Shown here in pieces: positions 38,818 through 46,921 of a stretch of 64,000 bases of DNA. The stretch's first letter is position 1. Each line of letters begins with the position of its first letter. A program made the translations under genes and the position numbers. The notes beneath the pieces are model-generated. The model searched no databases, was not told where the DNA came from, and saw only the letters and a program-made list of their open reading frames with translations. The stretch is from Achromobacter marplatensis (GTDB lineage Bacteria; Pseudomonadota; Gammaproteobacteria; Burkholderiales; Burkholderiaceae_B), in assembly GCF_002209535.1 (NCBI RefSeq), contig NZ_NJIG01000011.1:1-64000 (forward strand). The letters run 5' to 3'.

Positions 38818-40248
38818 ATGCAAGCCGCCCTACGCCCACTCGTTTCAGAACCTCCGGCCACCGCCGCCGCCGAGCCCTTTTTCCCGCCCCAGTTGCTGGC
38901 AAGGCTGGACAAGAACGGGCCGCGATACACCTCTTACCCCACGGCTGATCGCTATCACGCCGGATTCGGCAAGCAGGATTACCGGCAGGCGCTGCAGCAG
39001 CGGCGCGCAACCAGCCCGGACGAGCCCCTGTCGTTGTACGTCCACATCCCATTCTGCGACTCGGTCTGTTACTACTGTGCCTGTAACAAGGTGGTGACGC
39101 GTCACCACGAACGCGCCGCCCGCTATCTGGACGCGCTGGCGCAAGACATCGCGTTGCACGTCCGGGAACTCGGTGCGGGTGTTCCGGTGTCGCAACTGCA
39201 TTTTGGCGGCGGCACCCCGACCTTCCTGTCCGACGATGAACTGACCCGCCTGATGCAAGACCTGCGGGCGGGCTTCCGGTTTGAAGCGGACGCCGAGATT
39301 TCCATCGAAGTCGATCCACGCACGGCCACGCCCGCGCGTTTGGCCCATTTGCGCCAACTGGGCTTCAACCGGCTGAGTTTTGGGGTGCAGGACTTCGACC
39401 AACGGGTGCAGGTGGCGGTGCACCGCGTGCAGTCTTTCGAGGACGTGCGGGCGCTGATGCAAAGCGCCAGAACCCTGGGCTACGACTCGGTCAACGTGGA
39501 CTTGATCTACGGGCTGCCCTTGCAGACCACCGAATCGTTCGCGCGCACAATCGCGCAAGTGGTGACGCTGCGGCCCGACCGCATCGCGCTGTACGCCTAT
39601 GCGCATCTGCCGGAACGCTTCAAGCCGCAACGCCGCATCAATGAAGCCGATCTGCCCGACCGCGCCACCCGCGTCGGTCTGCTCAGCTCGGCCATCGACG
39701 GCTTTTTGCAGCAGGGCTACACGTACATCGGCATGGATCATTTCGCGTTGAACACGGACGCGCTGGCGATTGCCAAGCAGCGGGGCGAACTGCACCGGAA
39801 TTTCCAGGGATACAGCACGCAGCCCGACCGCGATCTGGTGGCGCTGGGCGTATCGGCCATCGGCCGCATCGGCAACACCTACAGCCAAAACGCCAAAGTG
39901 CTTGACGAGTACTACGCCGCCATTGAATCCGGTGATTTCGCGGTCGAGCGGGGGCTGGCGCTCAATGCCGACGACCTGGTCCGGCGGGAGGTCATCATGG
40001 ACATCATGTGCCAGGGCCGCGTGGATTTCGCGCGGATCGAAGCGCGCCATGGCTTGCGCTTTGGCGACTACTTCGGCCGCGAATTGCTGCAAATGGCCAA
40101 TCTGGCGGAATTGGGCCTGGTGAATCTGCGTTCCACCGAGGTCCAGGTAACCGGTCTGGGCTGGTATTTCGTGCGCGCGGTCGCCATGGCTTTCGATGGC
40201 TATCTGCGCAGCGTCACCACCAGCGCCAGCTATTCCCGCATCATCTGA
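38818..40248 (+). CDS. hemN: Oxygen-independent coproporphyrinogen III dehydrogenase
   Basis: A 476-residue radical-SAM enzyme that makes protoporphyrinogen IX without oxygen. The [4Fe-4S]/SAM cysteines are C80, C84 and C87 (PFCDSVCYYCACN), preceded by the GPRYTSYPTADRY motif of true HemN. GGGTPTFLS and the HemN C-terminal region (DLVRREVIMDIMC) are present, which separates it from HemW. The start at 38818 has only AGGG one base before it, in keeping with a leaderless or near-leaderless mRNA. Confidence 0.95.
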   Translation: MQAALRPLVSEPPATAAAEPFFPPQLLARLDKNGPRYTSYPTADRYHAGFGKQDYRQALQQRRATSPDEPLSLYVHIPFCDSVCYYCACNKVVTRHHERAARYLDALAQDIALHVRELGAGVPVSQLHFGGGTPTFLSDDELTRLMQDLRAGFRFEADAEISIEVDPRTATPARLAHLRQLGFNRLSFGVQDFDQRVQVAVHRVQSFEDVRALMQSARTLGYDSVNVDLIYGLPLQTTESFARTIAQVVTLRPDRIALYAYAHLPERFKPQRRINEADLPDRATRVGLLSSAIDGFLQQGYTYIGMDHFALNTDALAIAKQRGELHRNFQGYSTQPDRDLVALGVSAIGRIGNTYSQNAKVLDEYYAAIESGDFAVERGLALNADDLVRREVIMDIMCQGRVDFARIEARHGLRFGDYFGRELLQMANLAELGLVNLRSTEVQVTGLGWYFVRAVAMAFDGYLRSVTTSASYSRII

Positions 40249-40277
40249 CCAAGGCAGGGGGCCGCGCAGCTCCGGGG

Positions 40278-41024
40278 TCATTCGGCGAACTTCTCGCGCA
40301 GGTACAGCGCCAGCGACAGGTCGTCTGCCAGCCGCAGTTTGCGCATGGCGCGGCGCTTGTGCGTGCTGACCGTCTTTTTGCTGCGCATGAGCCGGACCGC
40401 GATCTGCGTCACCGAAAGCCCCTGGCGGATATGGCGCAGGATTTCGACTTCGGACGTGGTCAACAGCGCATGCGGGTGCGTGGGCTGAAGCGGGCGGACC
40501 TTGCCTTCGACCACTGTCAGGAAGGGATCCCTGCCGTTCAGCACGCCGCGGATCATGTCCGCCAGGAAAGCCATGCCCCACTGCTTGGCCAGGTAGCCAT
40601 TGGCGCCCGCGCGGAATGCGGCGTATTGGGTTTCGTGAAGGTTGCCGGCTGAAAACGTGATGATCGCCAGGTTGGGGTGGTAGCGGCGCAGGCGCCGCAG
40701 GTAGTTGACGCCGTCCCAGGGCTCCTGGGGCAGGTAGAAATCGATCAGGGCGACGTCACAGGGCGCATGGCTCAGTTTTTCCAATAGGGCGCGCGCCGAC
40801 GTTTCCCGATGCACGACCCGGAATCCCGGCCGGCTTTCCAGGTGGGCGGCCACGCCCAGCGTCACGACGGGGTGGTCATCCAGCACGGCGACCCGGATGG
40901 AGGGGGGAGGGCGCGACAGCAGCAGATGCCGGCGTGCACCCGGAGGGCGATCATCGGCGTCGCCGCCGCGCGCGGGGACTGAAAAGAATGACGCCACGCT
41001 TCCAGGCGTTGAAACAGGTTTCAT
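40278..41024 (-). CDS. Orphan NarL/RcsB-type response regulator
   Basis: A 248-residue regulator. A 40-residue N-terminal extension of low complexity precedes a full receiver: acidic pair D49/D50, phospho-acceptor D95 (ALIDFYLP), S125 and K147 (GYLAKQ). The C-terminal LuxR-type helix-turn-helix is at about 185-245 (LLTTSEVEILRHIRQGLSVTQIAVRLM). The domain style resembles RcsB/EvgA-type regulators. No sensor kinase is adjacent; the gene is convergent with hemN. Confidence 0.88.
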   Translation of the reverse strand: MKPVSTPGSVASFFSVPARGGDADDRPPGARRHLLLSRPPPSIRVAVLDDHPVVTLGVAAHLESRPGFRVVHRETSARALLEKLSHAPCDVALIDFYLPQEPWDGVNYLRRLRRYHPNLAIITFSAGNLHETQYAAFRAGANGYLAKQWGMAFLADMIRGVLNGRDPFLTVVEGKVRPLQPTHPHALLTTSEVEILRHIRQGLSVTQIAVRLMRSKKTVSTHKRRAMRKLRLADDLSLALYLREKFAE

Positions 41025-41211
41025 CGATGCCCCATAGGCCGGTAAAAGGGAACGCTGGTGGTGGTTTCATCCGGTTGTGGGCGAAATCCTAAGCACGCGT
41101 CGCGGGTTGTCTGAAATTTGCGAAGGCAGATTACGTTTCCCTACGGTTGTTCGGATGGGAAACGCGCCAAAATCAGACTGTTGCACCCTTGGCCTGACAA
41201 AGAGCGTACGT

Positions 41212-42120
41212 ATGCCCAAGAAGATTCTGGTTTTAGGTCGGGATGGCCAGTTGGGCTTTGAACTCAGGCGCAGCCTTGCGCCCCTGGGCAATGTGGCGGC
41301 GGTGGGCAGGAGCGAGTGCGACTTGACCTATCCCCTGCAGCTGGCGCGAGTGGTGCGCCGTGAAAAGCCTGACGTTATCGTCAATGCCGCCGCGCTGACC
41401 TCGGTCGAACGCGCCGAGGAGGACGTGGTGCGCGCCATGCGGATCAACGCCGAAGCGGCGGGCGAGCTTGCCGCGTTGGCCGCAAGCCGGGGCGCGCTTA
41501 TCGTCCACTACTCCTCTGATTACGTGTTCGACGGCGAGAAGCAAGATCCCTACGTCGAGACCGACGTACCGGCGCCGCTGAATGCCTATGGCCGCAGCAA
41601 GCTGGCGGGTGAGCGTGCTGTCCAGGCCATGAACGCGGATCATCTGGTGTTCCGCACGTCGTGGATCTATGGCGTGTTCGGCAACAGCTTCCTGAGATCC
41701 ATGCTGATGGCGCTGCGCCAGCCTGAGCCGTTGCGCGTCGTCAGCGATCAGCGCGGCGCGCCGACAGGCGCCGCGTTCATCGCCGACGTGACGGCGCTGG
41801 CGGTAGCGCGCTACCTGGGCGGGGTGGCGGGGTTCCCGTTCGGGCTGTACCACCTGGCGGCCGCGGGCCAGGCCACCTGGCACGAATACGCCTGCTACGT
41901 GGCCGAGCAAGCCCGGATGGCAGGGCTGCCCGTCACGCTGGTGCCGGCCGATATCCAGCCGGTCCCGTCCAGCCAGTACCCGTCCACGCCGCGCAGGCCC
42001 TTGAACTCTTGTCTGGATACCGGCCTGCTGGCGCAGCGATTCGGGATACACGCGCCGCCGTGGCAGGAGGGCGTCCGGCACGCGCTGGCAGCCATGGCAG
42101 GCAGCCGCAACCTGGCGTGA
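41212..42120 (+). CDS. rmlD: dTDP-4-dehydrorhamnose reductase-like protein
   Basis: A 302-residue short-chain dehydrogenase of the RmlD family. N-terminal nucleotide fold KKILVLGRDGQLGFEL, NAAALTSVERAE, catalytic Tyr/Lys in NAYGRSKLAGE, and TSWIYGVFGNSFLRSML are all family stretches. RmlD makes dTDP-L-rhamnose. rmlA, rmlB and rmlC are not nearby, so the exact sugar is not proved. I use ATG 41212; the frame extends further upstream without support. Confidence 0.88.
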   Translation: MPKKILVLGRDGQLGFELRRSLAPLGNVAAVGRSECDLTYPLQLARVVRREKPDVIVNAAALTSVERAEEDVVRAMRINAEAAGELAALAASRGALIVHYSSDYVFDGEKQDPYVETDVPAPLNAYGRSKLAGERAVQAMNADHLVFRTSWIYGVFGNSFLRSMLMALRQPEPLRVVSDQRGAPTGAAFIADVTALAVARYLGGVAGFPFGLYHLAAAGQATWHEYACYVAEQARMAGLPVTLVPADIQPVPSSQYPSTPRRPLNSCLDTGLLAQRFGIHAPPWQEGVRHALAAMAGSRNLA

Positions 42121-42164
42121 CCGGGCGGTTTGTCTCGCTTACGCCACGGAAAGGACACAAATGG

Positions 42165-42173
42165 TGCTACAAT
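42165..42173 (+). promoter_or_regulatory. Extended -10 promoter candidate for the thrS leader transcript
   Basis: TGC followed by TACAAT gives an extended -10; the -35 region (CACGGA at 17 bp) is poor. Start would be near 42180, giving a leader of about 280 nt. Confidence 0.55.
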
Positions 42174-42263
42174 CGGCAACGATAAACGCAATTGATCCGT
42201 TGATCCCGATTGCGCAACACTTGCTCCGCGCCGCCTCGGGCGCGTACCAACAGGCTTAGAACC

Positions 42264-42320
42264 ATGTTTTTCCCGCTGGCACGAACTACGACCCGGAACT
42301 TTCGCCCTATGTCGCGTTAG
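42264..42320 (+). CDS. Threonine-rich leader peptide of thrS
   Basis: An 18-codon frame, MFFPLARTTTRNFRPMSR and TAG, with three consecutive Thr codons ACT-ACG-ACC at 42285-42293. It lies in the thrS leader, 64 nt before a Rho-independent terminator. No good ribosome site is visible (AACC just before ATG), which is a weakness. Bases 42311-42318 (GTCGCGTT), at the end of the peptide and including the first base of its stop codon, can pair with the 5' arm of the terminator (42384-42391). A ribosome stalled at the Thr codons would leave that segment free; one at the stop would cover it. The peptide itself is probably only a sensor of charged tRNA-Thr. Confidence 0.72.
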   Translation: MFFPLARTTTRNFRPMSR

Positions 42321-42383
42321 TTTTTCGTGCGTCGGGTTTCACCGTGTCAGGTCAGCGGTAGGACTCAGCAAGACAACCACTAG

Positions 42384-42408
42384 AACGCGGCTCTCAGGCC
42401 GCGTTTTT
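42384..42408 (+). terminator. Terminator/attenuator in the thrS leader
   Basis: Perfect 8-bp stem AACGCGGC (42384-42391) with GCCGCGTT (42398-42405), loop TCTCAG, then TTTTTC. It lies 51 bp before thrS and so must be bypassed for thrS expression from the upstream promoter. It could also end rmlD transcription. Confidence 0.88.
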
Positions 42409-42459
42409 CGTTTCCGATTTTCGAATTTTTAGTTCCCAGAACCCCAGGAAGCACTCCCG

Positions 42460-44412
42460 ATGGTACAGATCACATTGCCCGATGGTTCGCAGCGCCAATA
42501 TCCGGGGCCGGTAACGGTTGCCGAAGTGGCGCAATCGATCGGTACGGGCTTGGCCAAGGCCGCCTTGGGCGGCCGCGTGACGGTTGAAGGCGCGGAATCC
42601 AAGCTGGTCGATACCAGCTTCCGCATCGAAGGCGATGCGCGCCTGGCAATCGTGACCGCCAAGGACGCCGACGGCCTGGACTTGATCCGCCACTCCACGG
42701 CCCACTTGCTGGCCTATGCCGTCAAGTCCCTGTTCCCCGACGCCCAAGTCACCATCGGCCCCGTGATCGACAACGGCTTCTACTACGATTTCTCGTACAA
42801 GCGCCCGTTCACGCCTGAAGACCTGGCCGCCATCGAAAAGAAGATGGCCGAACTGGCCAAGAAGGACGAAGTCGTGACGCGCGAAGAATGGTCGCGCGAC
42901 GACGCCGTCGAATTCTTCAAGGGCATCGGCGAAACGTACAAGGCCGAGATCATCGCTTCGATTCCTTCGAACGAGCCGCTCAGCCTGTACCGCGAAGGCG
43001 ACTTCATCGACCTGTGCCGCGGCCCCCACGTGCCGTCCACGGGCAAGCTGAAAGTCTTCAAGCTGATGAAGGTGGCCGGCGCCTACTGGCGCGGCGACAG
43101 CAAGAACGAGATGCTCCAGCGCATCTACGGCACCGCCTGGGCGACCAAGGAAGACCAGGAAGCCTACCTGCATATGCTGGAAGAGGCCGAACGCCGCGAC
43201 CACCGCAAGATCGGCCGCGAACTCGACCTGTTCCACTTCCAGGACGAAGCGCCTGGCCTGATCTTCTGGCACCCCAAGGGCTGGGCCCTGTGGCAGCAGG
43301 TCGAGCAATACATGCGCGCCGTCTACAACAACAACGGCTACCAGGAAGTCAAGGCACCGCAGATCCTGGACCTGTCGTTGTGGAAGAAGACGGGCCACTG
43401 GGACAACTATCGTGAAAACATGTTCACGACCGAGTCCGAAAACCGCGTTTACGGCCTGAAGCCGATGAACTGCCCGGGCCACGTGCAGATCTTCAATTCC
43501 GGCCTGCATTCCTACCGCGAACTGCCGCTGCGCTATGGCGAATTCGGCCAGTGCCACCGCAACGAACCCTCGGGCTCGCTGCACGGCATGATGCGCGTGC
43601 GCGGCTTCACGCAGGACGACGGTCACATTTTCTGTACCGAAGAACAGCTCCAGGACGAATGCGCCGACTTCACGGCCCTGCTGCAGAAGGTCTACCGCGA
43701 CTTCGGCTTTACCGAAGTGCTGTATAAGGTTGCTACGCGCCCTGAAAAACGCATCGGCTCGGACGAGGTCTGGGATACGGCCGAACAGGCGCTGATGGAA
43801 AGCCTGCGCCGCACCGGCTGCGAATTCGAGATTTCGCCCGGAGAAGGTGCGTTTTACGGCCCGAAGGTGGAATACACCCTGAAGGACGCCATCGGTCGTC
43901 ACTGGCAATGCGGTACGATCCAGGTCGACTTCTCCATGCCTGTGCGCCTGGGCGCCGAGTACGTAGACCAGAATGACCAGCGCCGTCCGCCGGTCATGCT
44001 GCACCGTGCCATCCTGGGTTCGCTCGAGCGTTTTATCGGCATGCTGATCGAAAACCATGCCGGCGCGATGCCTCCCTGGCTGGCTCCGGTGCAGGCTGTC
44101 GTATGCTGCATTTCCGAACCTTCGGCCGATTATGCGGCTGAAATCACACAAAGCCTGAAAAAACAAGGCTTTAGAGTAGAGTCCGATTTGCGTGGTGAAA
44201 AAATCACTCGTAAAATTCGGGAGCACAGCCTGCAAAAGGTGCCGTACATTCTTGTCGTCGGCGACAAGGAGAAGCAAAACGGCACCGTAGCCGTACGCGG
44301 TCTGGGCGGATTGGACCTTGGCGCAATCGCATACGACGAGTTCGTCGCGCGCTTGACCGAGGATGTGTCCACCCGTCGCGACGTCAATCAACCTGATAGC
44401 AGTGCTGCTTAA
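42460..44412 (+). CDS. thrS: Threonyl-tRNA synthetase
   Basis: A 650-residue class II synthetase: TGS domain (1-62), editing domain with [12 protein letters not shown] and the later HxxxC-like site ([13 protein letters not shown]), catalytic core ([31 protein letters not shown]; late [18 protein letters not shown]) and anticodon-binding domain. It charges tRNA-Thr. It follows the attenuator leader and is followed by infC, the usual thrS-infC pair. Confidence 0.98.
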   Translation: MVQITLPDGSQRQYPGPVTVAEVAQSIGTGLAKAALGGRVTVEGAESKLVDTSFRIEGDARLAIVTAKDADGLDLIRHSTAHLLAYAVKSLFPDAQVTIGPVIDNGFYYDFSYKRPFTPEDLAAIEKKMAELAKKDEVVTREEWSRDDAVEFFKGIGETYKAEIIASIPSNEPLSLYREGDFIDLCRGPHVPSTGKLKVFKLMKVAGAYWRGDSKNEMLQRIYGTAWATKEDQEAYLHMLEEAERRDHRKIGRELDLFHFQDEAPGLIFWHPKGWALWQQVEQYMRAVYNNNGYQEVKAPQILDLSLWKKTGHWDNYRENMFTTESENRVYGLKPMNCPGHVQIFNSGLHSYRELPLRYGEFGQCHRNEPSGSLHGMMRVRGFTQDDGHIFCTEEQLQDECADFTALLQKVYRDFGFTEVLYKVATRPEKRIGSDEVWDTAEQALMESLRRTGCEFEISPGEGAFYGPKVEYTLKDAIGRHWQCGTIQVDFSMPVRLGAEYVDQNDQRRPPVMLHRAILGSLERFIGMLIENHAGAMPPWLAPVQAVVCCISEPSADYAAEITQSLKKQGFRVESDLRGEKITRKIREHSLQKVPYILVVGDKEKQNGTVAVRGLGGLDLGAIAYDEFVARLTEDVSTRRDVNQPDSSAA

Positions 44413-44432
44413 CATTTCTAGGAGCTTTCAAC

Positions 44433-44987
44433 ATCGCCACTGAAAAAGCCAATCGCATCAACGGTGAAATCCGCGTCCCCGAGGTGCGCCTGATAGGTCT
44501 GGAAGGAGAACAGCTGGGCATCGTCAAGATTGCCGACGCGTTCCGTCTTTCCGAGCAAAGCGACGTGGATCTGGTGGAAATCGCGCCGAACGCCGAGCCG
44601 CCGGTCTGCCGTTTGATGGACTACGGTAAGTTCAAGTACCAAGAGCAAAAGCGCCAAGCCGAAGCTCGTTCCAAGCAGAAGGTCATTCAGGTCAAGGAAG
44701 TCAAATTCCGTCCGGCCACCGACGAGGGCGACTACCAGGTCAAGCTGCGCAACCTGCGCCGCTTCCTCGAAGAGGGCGACAAGGCCAAGGTGACGCTGCG
44801 TTTCCGGGGCCGCGAAATGGCTCACCAGGAACTCGGTATGCGGGTGCTTGAACGTGTGCGCGACGATCTGCTGGAACTTGCCCAGGTCGAAGCCATGCCG
44901 AAGCTCGAAGGCCGTCAGATGGTCATGGTGCTGGCGCCCAAGAAGAAGGCAGTGCCCGCTGCGGGCAAGCCTGAATCGGCCGCCTGA
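44433..44987 (+). CDS. infC: Translation initiation factor IF-3, AUC start codon
   Basis: The conserved IF-3 N-terminus [22 protein letters not shown] lies upstream of the first ordinary start (GTG 44484), so translation must begin earlier. An ATC at 44433 with AGGAG 8 bp upstream gives a 184-residue protein of normal length ([13 protein letters not shown] at the start). Rare AUN starts in infC are the known basis of IF-3 autocontrol in E. coli (AUU there). The C-terminal domain is intact to the [16 protein letters not shown] tail. It starts 20 bp after thrS. Confidence 0.9.
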   Translation: MATEKANRINGEIRVPEVRLIGLEGEQLGIVKIADAFRLSEQSDVDLVEIAPNAEPPVCRLMDYGKFKYQEQKRQAEARSKQKVIQVKEVKFRPATDEGDYQVKLRNLRRFLEEGDKAKVTLRFRGREMAHQELGMRVLERVRDDLLELAQVEAMPKLEGRQMVMVLAPKKKAVPAAGKPESAA

Positions 44988-45099
44988 GTTCCAGCCGCAG
45001 CCTTCTCTAGAGGGCTAGGCCGCTCCGTTTCCGCCCCGCCGTCCGTCCTGTGACCGGCGGGTTCGCTTATTGGGCGGCTCTGCGCTACGATGTCATAAA

Positions 45100-45125
45100 G
45101 CCGCCTTCCCACTAGGGAAGGCGGC
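45100..45125 (+). other. Perfect hairpin in the infC-gshB spacer
   Basis: GCCGCCTTCCC (45100-45110) pairs perfectly with GGGAAGGCGGC (45115-45125) around ACTA, ending 19 bp before the gshB ATG. No T run follows on the plus strand. It may be a weak terminator for infC or a structure limiting gshB translation. Confidence 0.7.
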
Positions 45126-45144
45126 GTACGTTCGGGGTGTCGCG

Positions 45145-46116
45145 ATGCATGTTTTGTTCGTTTTGGATCCCTTGCCGCTGCTAAAGGCGTACAAGGACAG
45201 TTCTGTCGCCATGATGCGTGCCCTGGTGGCGCGCGGCCATACGCTTAGCGTGGCCATGCAGGGCGACCTTTACATCGAGGCGGGCATCGTCAAAGCCGTC
45301 ACCACGCCGATCGCGCTGGTGGCCGACGCCGACCTGCACGGCCATGACTGGTGGACGGAATCCGCCGCCCAGGATCTGCCGTTGGCGGACTTCGGGGCAG
45401 TCGTCATGCGCAAAGACCCGCCTTTCGACATGGAATACGTGTATTCCACGCACCTGCTCGAATATGCCGAGGCGCAAGGCGCCCGCGTGTTCAACAGCGG
45501 CGCGGCCATCCGTAACCATCCCGAAAAGCTGGCCATCACCGAGATCAGCGAGTTCACCGCGCCCACGCTGGTGACCCGCAATATGGCTCGTTTGAAGGCA
45601 TTCCACGACACGCATCACGACGTGATCGTCAAGCCGCTGGACGGCATGGGCGGCACGGGCGTATTCCGCCTGCAGCCCAAGGATCCCAACCTGAACGCCA
45701 TACTGGAAACGCTGACCGACAACGGCGCGCGCACCATCATGGCCCAGCGATACATCCCCGACATCGTCAAGGGCGACAAGCGCATCCTGCTGATCGGCGG
45801 CGAACCGGTGCCGTACTCGCTGGCCCGCATCCCGCTGGCCGGCGAAACGCGCGGCAACCTGGCTGCAGGCGGCCGTGGCGTGGCGCAGGAATTGTCCGCG
45901 CGCGACCGTGAAATCGCCGAAGCCGTGGCCCCCAAGCTTGCCGCCCGCGGCCTGCTGCTGGTCGGCCTGGACGTCATTGGCGACTACGTCACTGAAGTCA
46001 ACGTCACCAGCCCCACCTGTTTCGTAGAGATTGCCGAACAGACCGGTTTCGATGTCGCAGGCATGTTCGTCCAGGCGCTTGAAAAAGCCGTGGCGACCAC
46101 TGCCGTGGCGGCCTGA
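45145..46116 (+). CDS. gshB: Glutathione synthetase
   Basis: A 323-residue ATP-grasp ligase joining glycine to gamma-glutamylcysteine. The N-terminus MHVLFVLDPLPLLKAYKDSS and the motifs RKDPPFDMEYVYSTH, KPLDGMGGTGVFR, ETRGNLAAGGRG and EVNVTSPT are diagnostic. The frame continues upstream of 45145, but that part would read through the hairpin. The EIIA gene follows after 17 bp. Confidence 0.97.
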   Translation: MHVLFVLDPLPLLKAYKDSSVAMMRALVARGHTLSVAMQGDLYIEAGIVKAVTTPIALVADADLHGHDWWTESAAQDLPLADFGAVVMRKDPPFDMEYVYSTHLLEYAEAQGARVFNSGAAIRNHPEKLAITEISEFTAPTLVTRNMARLKAFHDTHHDVIVKPLDGMGGTGVFRLQPKDPNLNAILETLTDNGARTIMAQRYIPDIVKGDKRILLIGGEPVPYSLARIPLAGETRGNLAAGGRGVAQELSARDREIAEAVAPKLAARGLLLVGLDVIGDYVTEVNVTSPTCFVEIAEQTGFDVAGMFVQALEKAVATTAVAA

Positions 46117-46133
46117 TCTCTCTGGAATCCGTC

Positions 46134-46535
46134 ATGACCACGGGTATTGTTATCGTCGTGCACGCGCCTTTGGGCGCGGCGATGCGCGAATGCGCCAGCC
46201 ACGTCATGGGCAACCTTGACGGCATGCTGGCCATTCACGATATCCAGCCCGAAGACCGGCCGGATGATCTGGCGCCGGACGTCTTGAAAGACATCCTGGG
46301 GCAGGATCACGGCGCTGGCGTGCTGGTGCTGACGGACCTGATCGGCGCCACGCCGGCCAATATCTCCAAGCGGGCGGTGGCCGACGCCCAGGCCCAAGGC
46401 ATTCAATGCTGCGTGCTGGCGGGCCTGAATACCCCCATGCTGCTGCGGGCGCTGACCTATCGCAACCTGCCATTGGCGGAAACCCGTGAGAAGGCCTTGG
46501 CCGGCGGGGTGCAGGGTGTCTTGCGTGTAGACTGA
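46134..46535 (+). CDS. PTS EIIA component, mannose/fructose family
   Basis: A 133-residue EIIA with phospho-acceptor H10 (IVIVVHAPLG) and LVLTDLIGATPANISKRA. No EIIB, EIIC or EIID gene accompanies it. With the HPr and EI genes that follow it probably forms a regulatory phospho-relay and not a sugar importer, as in many beta-proteobacteria. Confidence 0.92.
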   Translation: MTTGIVIVVHAPLGAAMRECASHVMGNLDGMLAIHDIQPEDRPDDLAPDVLKDILGQDHGAGVLVLTDLIGATPANISKRAVADAQAQGIQCCVLAGLNTPMLLRALTYRNLPLAETREKALAGGVQGVLRVD

Positions 46536-46651
46536 CGGGCGGGAATTTGCCCTATTATGTCGGCTGATAATTCACGCCGAGAAGCAGTTGGCGGTTTGGC
46601 GTGTTGCTGTGATCAACACCGCGGCGTTCATCCGCGGTCATAATATTTCCT

Positions 46652-46921
46652 ATGCCTACTACAGACATCGTCATCAGCAATAAATTGGGTTTGCATGCGC
46701 GGGCGGCCGCCAAGCTGACGCAACTTGCCAGTAAGTTCTCAAGCGAGATCTTCATATCGCGTGGCGCACAGCGTGTGAACGCCAAAAGCATCATGGGCGT
46801 CATGATGCTGGCGGCCGGGCTGGGCGTGACGGTCAAGCTGGAGGCTTCGGGCGGCGACGCCGAGCAAGCCCTTTCCGAAATCGAAACTCTGTTCGACAGC
46901 AAATTCGGTGAGCAGGAATAG
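46652..46921 (+). CDS. ptsH: Phosphocarrier protein HPr
   Basis: 89 residues with catalytic H15 (KLGLHARAAAKL) and regulatory Ser46 (NAKSIMGVM), the target of HPr kinase where that exists. It passes phosphate from EI to EIIA. The ATG has no clear ribosome site; a hairpin (ACCGCGG at 46618-46624, CCGCGGT at 46632-46638) lies just upstream. Its 3' end overlaps ptsI. Confidence 0.97.
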   Translation: MPTTDIVISNKLGLHARAAAKLTQLASKFSSEIFISRGAQRVNAKSIMGVMMLAAGLGVTVKLEASGGDAEQALSEIETLFDSKFGEQE

